In this document: positions 25,689 through 31,602 of the stretch, in pieces
How positions within the stretch are numbered: the stretch's first letter is position 1
Layout of the letters: each line of letters opens with the position of its first letter
Source of the DNA: Clostridium sp. CAG:451
GTDB lineage: Bacteria > Bacillota_I > Bacilli_A > RF39 > UBA660
Length of the DNA: 31,602 nucleotides
Assembly: GCA_000438295.1 (NCBI GenBank)
Contig: FR901059.1
Coordinates: 1-31,602, forward strand
Direction: 5' to 3'
The notes under the pieces: model-generated
Database searches by the model: none
Seen by the model: the letters and a program-made list of their open reading frames with translations, nothing else
Told to the model about the DNA's origin: nothing
Translations under genes and position numbers: made by a program

Positions 25689-26462
25689 TTAAATCTCCTC
25701 TGCAAAGCCTTTTTCTAGTTTTCTAAATATAGCAAGTCCTATTCCAAAAATTATTGTTGTCACAATAATAATATATACTATTCCTAAGCCATTAGGCATT
25801 TCATGATATAAAAATATATTTCGATAAGCATCTATCAATTGTGACATTGGATTGATATATAAAACCCAACGAATTGCTTTAGGAAACATAGTTGCTGGGT
25901 ATAAAATTGGAGTAGCATAAAATAACATATTCAAAAAGAACTGAATAATATACTCTGTATCTTTTATATAAATATTAATCGCACTCAAAGCAAATACTAT
26001 TCCAAGAGTTAAAAAGAATTGAATAAGTGCAATAAATGGTAATAACAATAAATGAAAACTTAAACCTACTCCACTAAATATACAAAAAATCAAAATAATA
26101 ATGCAGCTTATGAAAAAGTTAACTAATCCACTAGTTACAACTGATATAGGTAAAATTTCTCTTGGAAAATAAACCTTCTTAATAATACCAGCATTCATTC
26201 TTACTGTAATCATCCCTTGATTAATAGCTGTCGTAAAATAATTCCATGGAATAATAGCAGTAATCAAATAGACAAGATAATTGTCTGTTTTAACACGCAT
26301 AATATATGGGAATACTATAGCATACACTAAAACCATTAATAAAGGATTTACAAATGACCAAAGTATTCCCAAAATTGAGCCTTTATATTTTCCTCTAATT
26401 TCCTTCTTAACATTACTCTTTAGTAACTCACGATAATTATATAAATTGTTAATTAATTGCAT
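25689..26462 (-). CDS. ABC-2 polysaccharide export permease (TagG/Wzm/RgpC type)
   Basis: About 257 residues with six membrane helices. The cytoplasmic N-terminus NLYNYRELLKSNVKKEIRGK then YKGSILGILWSFVNPLLMVL is the classic opening of the TagG/RfbA permease family. A late conserved loop, YINPMSQLIDAYRNIFL, also fits. It forms the channel that carries lipid-linked polymer across the membrane with the ATPase just upstream. The GTG at 26474 overlaps the ATPase stop but has no good site; the ATG at 26462 lies six bases from TGAGG and is preferred. Confidence 0.93.
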   Translation of the reverse strand: MQLINNLYNYRELLKSNVKKEIRGKYKGSILGILWSFVNPLLMVLVYAIVFPYIMRVKTDNYLVYLITAIIPWNYFTTAINQGMITVRMNAGIIKKVYFPREILPISVVTSGLVNFFISCIIILIFCIFSGVGLSFHLLLLPFIALIQFFLTLGIVFALSAINIYIKDTEYIIQFFLNMLFYATPILYPATMFPKAIRWVLYINPMSQLIDAYRNIFLYHEMPNGLGIVYIIIVTTIIFGIGLAIFRKLEKGFAEEI

Positions 26463-26470
26463 TTTGTACC

Positions 26471-27211
26471 TCACTCACATTCTTTCAAATAATGATCAAT
26501 TACTTTAGTAACATTTCCATCTTCTCTTATATGACCATCATGTATCCAAATAGCCCTAGTACACAACTTTTTCAAGGCATCCAAACTATGACTGACAATA
26601 ACAATTGTCCTATCACTTTCTTTTAACTCATTTAACTTTTGATAGCATTTTTCCTGAAAATGTTGATCACCAACTGCTAGTATTTCATCTATCAATAATA
26701 TATCAGCATTAACATTAATAGCTACAGAAAAAGCAAGACGCATATACATCCCAGATGAATAGGTTCTTATTGGATTATCAATAAATTCTTCTAGTTCCGA
26801 AAAAGCAATAATATCATCTACTTTAGCATCTATTTCTTCTTTAGTTAAACCAAATATAGCAGCATTAAAATATATATTTTCTCTGCCCGTAAAATCATCA
26901 TGAAAGCCAGCTCCTAATTCCAATAATGATGTAAGTTTGCCTACAGTTGTTATTTTACCAGTAGTTGGGTAAATAATTTTAGTCATTAATTTTAATAATG
27001 TACTTTTTCCACTGCCGTTAACTCCTATAAGAGCAACTGTTTCACCTTTCTTGATTGTTAAATTAATATCTTCTAATACTGTTCTATGTTCAACGTTATT
27101 TTTCTTAAAAAACACAATTCTTTCCTTTAAAGTATTTGGTTTATCAGAATATATTTTAAATTTTTTAGTCACATTTTCAATTTTTATTGAATAATTTTTT
27201 TTCTTCTCCAT
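26471..27211 (-). CDS. ABC polysaccharide export ATPase (TagH/Wzt type), short form
   Basis: 246 residues. Walker A GVNGSGKST (63-71), signature YSSGMYMRLAF (151-161), Walker B ILLIDEILAVGD (171-182) and H-loop H208 are all intact. The insert LTSLLELGAGFHDDFTGREN is diagnostic for teichoic-acid/O-antigen exporters. It ends at residue 246, so the C-terminal carbohydrate-binding domain of Wzt, or the long tail of TagH, is absent. The enzyme probably does not select chains by a terminal cap. It is the first gene of the long glycan operon. GGGAGG lies about 18 bases from the ATG, unusually far, with a small hairpin between. No other in-frame start is possible, because a TAA lies just upstream. 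Confidence 0.95.
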   Translation of the reverse strand: MEKKKNYSIKIENVTKKFKIYSDKPNTLKERIVFFKKNNVEHRTVLEDINLTIKKGETVALIGVNGSGKSTLLKLMTKIIYPTTGKITTVGKLTSLLELGAGFHDDFTGRENIYFNAAIFGLTKEEIDAKVDDIIAFSELEEFIDNPIRTYSSGMYMRLAFSVAINVNADILLIDEILAVGDQHFQEKCYQKLNELKESDRTIVIVSHSLDALKKLCTRAIWIHDGHIREDGNVTKVIDHYLKECE

Positions 27212-27219
27212 AATAGATT

Positions 27220-27232
27220 AGGAATAATTCCT
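27220..27232. promoter_or_regulatory. Small inverted repeat between the ribosome site and ATG of the ABC ATPase
   Basis: AGGAATAATTCCT is a perfect 13-base inverted repeat around one central base. In the minus-strand leader it can form a five-base-pair stem with a three-base loop that includes part of the GGAGG site. Folding would either hide that site or bring the remaining GAGGG nearer to the ATG. Confidence 0.4.
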
Positions 27233-27249
27233 CCCTCACTTTCTTTATT

Positions 27250-27279
27250 ATTATAACATTTAATATCATTTATAAACAA
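27250..27279 (-). promoter_or_regulatory. Promoter of the main glycan operon
   Basis: On the minus strand TTGTTT (27279-27274), an 18-base spacer and TATAAT (27255-27250) preceded by TGT, an extended -10. It fills the 70-base gap after the muramidase stop, and no terminator is visible in that gap, so read-through from upstream is also possible. Confidence 0.65.
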
Positions 27280-27281
27280 TT

Positions 27282-30200
27282 TTATTCATAAAGAATATCT
27301 AAGTCAACACTACCTATAATTCCAGAAACACTTCCCTTATTACTATACTGCCAGTATTTATATGCACCAGCATAATCACTTTTATCATTGTAATCATAAG
27401 TCCAATGAGCTAACCAAATATCACAATTACCAATTTGCTTCATATCAACTTTATTATAAAGAAAATCTTTATTAATATAAATAACAGATGAAAAGCCATA
27501 CTTCTCTATAGTTTCAACAAAACCTCTGATAGCAGCAGTTCTTGAAGAAGTAGAAATATTATCAGCCCTTCCATTATGCGATGGCTCAGTAGAATACTCA
27601 ACATCAAGAGCAATCGGTAATTTTAAGTTAGATGAAACAACAGGATTTAGAGCTAAAATCTCTCGAACATAATTAGCTTCTGCTTGTCCTTCTTCATAAG
27701 AAGTTGCTTGACTAAAGAAGTAAACGCCCGTATTAATACCATTATTAATAGAAGAAGTAGCATTACTAACAAATTTAGTATCAGTAACCATCTTACCAGT
27801 AGGAGCATAGCCTCTAAAACCAAGTCTTACAAAAGCAAAATCAACCATGCCGCTATACTTTACTGAGGTCCAATCTATATTACCATTATATTGAGAAACA
27901 TCAATCCCTAGTTTCATTTTATCATATATATAAACTTTCTTGTTATATGTTTTAATAATTTCATCAACTGAATTGTATAAATTTATGGTAATAGTATGAT
28001 AACCAGTTGTTAATAGCTTACTATCTATTGTTGTTTGAAAACCAGGAGTTTTATTAGTTTCTCTTCCACCATACGCTGTTATTATATCTAAAACATCTTC
28101 CCTATTAGTTCTTATAACATCAGTTATTTCATTATCATCATAAAAGACTTTTACTTTACTATTAATATCTTCACTCATTACCCAGCCTCTAACAAAAACA
28201 TCATTATCTTTATTTAATGAGCCACTACTAGGAAAATCAAGAGTAATAATTCCATCATATTTTTTAATATTAAACTTTCTTGTTGCCTCAAAAATTATCT
28301 CATTAAGGTGACTTGTTCGCAGTTTAATTTTTAATAAATGAGTCCCATCAGCTAAATTACTGGTATCAATATTTGCTTTAAATGAATTATCTATCATAGA
28401 TAAAGTAGGACTAACTTTATTATTATCAATATAAAACTCCATTTCACTATTTAAAGCAGTAGTATTTACCTTACCTGTTATAGTCATAGATAGTTTTGAT
28501 GTATCACCATCATTTGGAGTTAAAATATCTAAATTAGTCTCATACTTTTTTAAAAGTATTTCTCTTTTAGTTTCATTAACTACTGTTCCATGACAATCTA
28601 ATGCCCTTATTGTTATAGTATGTTTACCATCATATAGATTACTTAAATCAAGTTTAGTTAAAAAACCAGGTAATTCATTTTCTTCCTTATCACCATATCC
28701 TTTAATTGCTTTTAAAACATCATCTCTTGCTACTCTCTCTATTGAAGAGTCAACTTTTTCACCATCTACCAATATCTCTAAGTTTGTCCTTTTATCTTCA
28801 CTCATCATCCAACCATTTAGATAAACAGCACTTGATACAGTTTGATTATTACTAGGAAAATCTAAATTAACAATAGTTTTTGGTTTTATTATCTTAAATT
28901 CCTTTGAAGAAGTAGCAATAACTTCATCATTTCTATTATAATATAGAGTTTTTAACACATGTATACCATATGAATATGGTGATAAATCAATAACAGTTGT
29001 AAAACCAGGATTAGTGTTAATAGCACCTCCATAACCGTTAATGCTATTAACTACATCATCTCTTGCATATCTTAAAACATCTGCTGTTACTTCTGCCCCA
29101 TCAATAAAGAATTTTAATTTTCCTTTTTGATCATCACTCATTACCCATCCTTGAACAAACAAACTGGAATATTCATTTCTATCTTGAACAGGAAAATCAA
29201 CATTTAAAAAGGAAATATATTTTTTTATATTTATATTTATATTTTTCTCTTCTACAATTTTATCTTTATTAACTACTTTTATACTTAGCGTATGCTTACC
29301 ATCTTCTACATTTTCTGTATTGACAAGTGTTGTAAACCCAGGATTAGTATTATTTTCCCCATAATTCTTGACTGCTGATATAACATCGCTTCTTAAATAT
29401 CTTGAAACAGGAATATCTAATTTCTTATTATCCAAAAAGACTTGTACATCAAAATCATCTAATTCACTCATTACCCATCCTTGAACAAAAATATTATCTT
29501 TATTTGTACTATCATACTTTGGAAAATCCACATTTAATAATGTTGCTGGAGCTTTGATAATAAATTCTCTTTGCTCACTTGCTAGTAATTTATTATTAGA
29601 GTCTAATGCTTCTATTTTAAGAGAATGCTTTCCATAATCGTAATTACTAATATCTATAAAACTTTGAAAACCAGGTGTTTTATTCCTATCACCACCATAA
29701 CCAGTAACAGCTGCTAAAACATCTTCTCTTTCATTACGATTAATTAAGGAAGTTATTGGTTTTCCATCTATACTTATAGAAATATTATTATCAGTCTCAC
29801 TCATTACCCATCCTTGAACTAATAATTCATTATTGACATTACTCCTATTTCTTGGAAAATCCACATTTAATAATGTTGCTGGAGCCTTGATAGTAAATTC
29901 TCTTTGCTCACTTGCTAGTAATCTATTATTAGAATCTAATGCTTCTATTTTAAGAGAATGCTTTCCATAATCATACTTACTAATATCTATAAAACTTTGA
30001 AAACCAGGTGTTTTATTCCTATCACCACCATAACCAATAACAGCTGCTAAAACATCTTCTCTTTCATTACGATTAATTAAGGAAGTTATTGGTTTTCCAT
30101 CTATACTTATAGAAATATTATTATCAGTCTCACTCATTACCCATCCTTGAACTAATAATTCATTATTGACATTACTACTACTTCTTGGAAAGTCAACATT

Positions 30201-30284
30201 TAATAATGTATTATTAAAAGCTTTAACATTAATAAATACACCCATCAATAATAAGAAAAAAACAAAAAGCAACTTTTTTTTCAT
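27282..30284 (-). CDS. Secreted GH25 muramidase with seven N-terminal repeat domains
   Basis: 1000 residues. Signal peptide 1-22. Seven repeats of about 97-112 residues begin near 28, 139, 250, 360, 472, 583 and 680. Most follow the pattern NVDFP, then VQGWVMSE, IDG, RxDV, GYG, PGF and DGKH, an Ig-like bacterial surface repeat style. Repeat 6 lacks the GW and RxDV elements. The C-terminal GH25 lysozyme domain (790-1000) starts KLGIDVSQYNGNIDW and has catalytic D795, D894 and E896 (ALDVEYS). It should cleave the MurNAc-GlcNAc bond of peptidoglycan. The repeats probably bind wall or surface glycan; that is inference. No LPXTG or membrane tail is present. A GGGGTGAT site lies five bases from the ATG. 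Confidence 0.92.
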   Translation of the reverse strand: MKKKLLFVFFLLLMGVFINVKAFNNTLLNVDFPRSSSNVNNELLVQGWVMSETDNNISISIDGKPITSLINRNEREDVLAAVIGYGGDRNKTPGFQSFIDISKYDYGKHSLKIEALDSNNRLLASEQREFTIKAPATLLNVDFPRNRSNVNNELLVQGWVMSETDNNISISIDGKPITSLINRNEREDVLAAVTGYGGDRNKTPGFQSFIDISNYDYGKHSLKIEALDSNNKLLASEQREFIIKAPATLLNVDFPKYDSTNKDNIFVQGWVMSELDDFDVQVFLDNKKLDIPVSRYLRSDVISAVKNYGENNTNPGFTTLVNTENVEDGKHTLSIKVVNKDKIVEEKNININIKKYISFLNVDFPVQDRNEYSSLFVQGWVMSDDQKGKLKFFIDGAEVTADVLRYARDDVVNSINGYGGAINTNPGFTTVIDLSPYSYGIHVLKTLYYNRNDEVIATSSKEFKIIKPKTIVNLDFPSNNQTVSSAVYLNGWMMSEDKRTNLEILVDGEKVDSSIERVARDDVLKAIKGYGDKEENELPGFLTKLDLSNLYDGKHTITIRALDCHGTVVNETKREILLKKYETNLDILTPNDGDTSKLSMTITGKVNTTALNSEMEFYIDNNKVSPTLSMIDNSFKANIDTSNLADGTHLLKIKLRTSHLNEIIFEATRKFNIKKYDGIITLDFPSSGSLNKDNDVFVRGWVMSEDINSKVKVFYDDNEITDVIRTNREDVLDIITAYGGRETNKTPGFQTTIDSKLLTTGYHTITINLYNSVDEIIKTYNKKVYIYDKMKLGIDVSQYNGNIDWTSVKYSGMVDFAFVRLGFRGYAPTGKMVTDTKFVSNATSSINNGINTGVYFFSQATSYEEGQAEANYVREILALNPVVSSNLKLPIALDVEYSTEPSHNGRADNISTSSRTAAIRGFVETIEKYGFSSVIYINKDFLYNKVDMKQIGNCDIWLAHWTYDYNDKSDYAGAYKYWQYSNKGSVSGIIGSVDLDILYE
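29538..30203. repeat. Recent tandem duplication of a 333-bp repeat inside the muramidase gene
   Basis: Repeats 1 (30203-29871) and 2 (29870-29538) encode 111 residues each and differ at only six of them; at the DNA level most stretches are identical. Other repeats of the gene are much more diverged, so this copy is recent. Confidence 0.88.
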
Positions 30285-30304
30285 TGTATCACCCCATCTA
30301 ATTT

Positions 30305-30310
30305 ATTATA
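30305..30310 (-). promoter_or_regulatory. Extended -10 promoter of the muramidase gene
   Basis: TGGTATAAT on the minus strand, 20 bases upstream of the muramidase ATG. There is no recognisable -35 box; a palindrome occupies that position. Confidence 0.65.
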
Positions 30311-30319
30311 CCATACGTA

Positions 30320-30336
30320 TTCACTAGTTAAGTGAA
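30320..30336. promoter_or_regulatory. 17-base palindrome in the -35 region, possible operator
   Basis: TTCACTAGTTAAGTGAA has perfect six-base arms, TTCACT and AGTGAA, around AGTTA. It lies about 22-38 bases upstream of the expected transcription start of the muramidase gene, where a repressor or activator would bind. It is not followed by a T-run in either direction that would make it a terminator of the acyltransferase gene. Confidence 0.5.
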
Positions 30337-30365
30337 AAACATTTATTTCTAAATTATTATATTTC

Positions 30366-31508
30366 TTAAGTACTAGTATCTACTCTTATTGAATAAAAGT
30401 ATTCTTTAATTTTGCTATTAATTTTCTTTGATACTTTTCTATTTTTAATATACGAAAATAGTGTTTTTCTAAGCATTTCTATAATTATACATATACTAAA
30501 AACTATTATAGTTGCTAGTGTTATTCTAACAAATATCTGTATAAAAGTTGGACTATAATTTCCTATAAAGAAAAACTTATATAAATATCTCCGTACCAAA
30601 ATATTATCATGAATCAAATAGACGCCAAATGAACAAGAAGCAACCTTATTTATAAACTTACTTTTTAAACTAAACGATTCAAATAAAAGAAAATATACTA
30701 AAGTTTGAATTATTATAATAGGACTATCATAGTCTGGTAAGGCTGTTAACAATCTACCAATCTCTTTTAAAATACTATGTTCCGATATCAATAATTCTTC
30801 ACCATGATAATGTAGTAAGGCATTAAGAAAAACACATAAAAGGAATACAAAAATAAAAATCAATCTTCTAGCGTTAACGGAGAATACTTTAAAAAAATAA
30901 TTTTTCTTAATAGGAAACTTTTTTAAATATGCTCCAAAACAGTATAATAGACAAAAAGTTAACAAAGAAAAACCTTTATTATTATTAAATGCTAGTTGTC
31001 CCGTAAAGAAAGGCACTATAGAGCCTATTAAAAACAATGAAAGTAATAATCTATGAAATTGTTTCTTAGTCATATTATTAATCAAAAAATTCAAAAAAGG
31101 ACTACAACAACATAATAGTAAGTATATTGCCAAATACCAATATTGATTAAATAAGGTTATTGGTAATATTAATTGAACAATTTCTAAAGTTTCTATTTTA
31201 ATTCCTATTAACAAAAATATAATTAAAAATAATACTTTATAAAACCAACCACTGTTATTCATAGAAATCAACCTATTTATTTTAAATTTTTTGTCACACT
31301 GAAAATAACCCATTAAAACAATAAAAGAGTTAACATGAATAATTGTAAAATACATAAAAACAAGTATTACAAAGTGAATAAATCCAGACGTTGTTTGTAA
31401 AAGTGACGTATTATAAGCAAAATGATAGGCTACTATTAACAACATAGATACTATTCTCATTAATTCAAAATTTGATTGACGTACATCATCACTTACAGTC
31501 TGTCTCAT
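30366..31508 (-). CDS. Family-3 membrane acyltransferase (OafA/WcaH-like)
   Basis: 380 residues with about ten membrane helices. The N-terminus has the family core NFELMRIVSMLLIVAYHF, giving the R18-x10-H29 motif that marks acyltransferase-3 proteins, and later FNQYWYLAIYLLL and SFGVYLIHDN typical of the family. These enzymes move acetyl or other acyl groups onto sugars of exopolysaccharides, peptidoglycan or glycolipids across the membrane. Its place beside a muramidase and a glycan operon suggests O-acylation of a wall component, but the acceptor cannot be read. It has its own promoter; no terminator is seen before the muramidase promoter. Confidence 0.88.
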   Translation of the reverse strand: MRQTVSDDVRQSNFELMRIVSMLLIVAYHFAYNTSLLQTTSGFIHFVILVFMYFTIIHVNSFIVLMGYFQCDKKFKINRLISMNNSGWFYKVLFLIIFLLIGIKIETLEIVQLILPITLFNQYWYLAIYLLLCCCSPFLNFLINNMTKKQFHRLLLSLFLIGSIVPFFTGQLAFNNNKGFSLLTFCLLYCFGAYLKKFPIKKNYFFKVFSVNARRLIFIFVFLLCVFLNALLHYHGEELLISEHSILKEIGRLLTALPDYDSPIIIIQTLVYFLLFESFSLKSKFINKVASCSFGVYLIHDNILVRRYLYKFFFIGNYSPTFIQIFVRITLATIIVFSICIIIEMLRKTLFSYIKNRKVSKKINSKIKEYFYSIRVDTST

Positions 31509-31535
31509 TTATTTTGACCCCCACCCTACAATAAG

Positions 31536-31565
31536 AATATACCATAAGTAGAGATAAAATTTCAA
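31536..31565 (-). promoter_or_regulatory. Promoter of the acyltransferase gene
   Basis: On the minus strand TTGAAA (31565-31560), an 18-base spacer and TATATT (31541-31536) preceded by TGG. A G-rich ribosome site (GGTGGGGG) follows about nine bases from the ATG. Confidence 0.6.
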
Positions 31566-31573
31566 GAACAAAA

Positions 31574-31591
31574 CTGAAAACAAGTTTTCAG
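31574..31591 (-). terminator. Probable terminator of a gene beyond the right edge
   Basis: CTGAAAACAAGTTTTCAG is a perfect inverted repeat (seven-base stem with a four-base loop). On the minus strand it is followed by TTTTGTTCTT, an imperfect T-run. It lies just before the acyltransferase promoter, which suits the end of an upstream minus-strand gene. Confidence 0.45.
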
Positions 31592-31602
31592 CAGCCTTAC
31601 CT

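Noticed and set aside
30313..30340. Terminator of the acyltransferase gene at the TTCACT palindrome
   Set aside because: On the minus strand the palindrome is followed by a mixed sequence with no T-run, and it sits exactly in the -35 position of the next gene.
1..31602. Mycoplasma-type code (TGA as Trp)
   Set aside because: Standard-code reading gives full-length proteins for all families, TGA ends genes such as the ABC ATPase, and the wall-synthesis genes do not fit a wall-less organism.

Overview
The window is AT-rich DNA from a low-GC Gram-positive bacterium that uses the standard genetic code: TGA ends genes and conserved tryptophans are TGG. Shine-Dalgarno sites are strong and of the AGGAGGTGAT type. 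Penicillin-binding-type carboxypeptidases, a GH25 muramidase, a transamidating GatCAB, an ABC glycan exporter and the very low GC together suggest a Bacillota/Bacilli relative, possibly an uncultured gut lineage. No rRNA marker is present, so the genus cannot be named. Apart from two genes on the plus strand (1872-2699 and 11546-12301), everything is on the minus strand.

Layout. Positions 1-630 hold the first codons of an exported protein cut by the window edge, a G8 tract and a frameshifted gene remnant. Positions 631-2699 carry two divergent D,D-carboxypeptidases (serine S11 type and zinc VanY type). Positions 2674-6123 are a three-gene operon (membrane protein, solute-binding/GGDEF sensor, YihY-family protein) with a good promoter. 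Positions 6139-8055 are a two-gene operon of an amidoligase and a Fic protein, followed upstream by a terminator, a small gene remnant and three 22-bp tandem repeats. Positions 8273-11451 are gatC-gatA-gatB. Positions 11493-12329 are a membrane-anchored protein of unknown function with its own promoter and terminator.

Positions 12338-27279 are a surface-glycan locus read leftward. An ABC ATPase and permease of the teichoic-acid/O-antigen type come first. They are followed by a double GT2 transferase, a large polytopic protein, a polyprenyl-phosphate sugar synthase, a DUF2304 protein, a small EamA/SMR-type flippase, a GT-C-like protein, UDP-galactopyranose mutase (glf), another GT2 and a second large polytopic protein. 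A GtrB/GtrA pair behind its own promoter and a terminator close the locus. The inferred product is a galactofuranose-containing polymer made in the cytoplasm, exported by the ABC pair, and decorated outside by GT-C enzymes fed by two lipid-linked sugar routes.

Positions 27282-31565 add a 1000-residue GH25 muramidase with seven repeat domains and a family-3 membrane acyltransferase, both plausibly cell-wall modifying. The least ordinary features are the amidoligase-Fic operon, the duplicated sugar-decoration modules, the degenerate GGDEF motif, and the 22-bp repeats beside a gene remnant.
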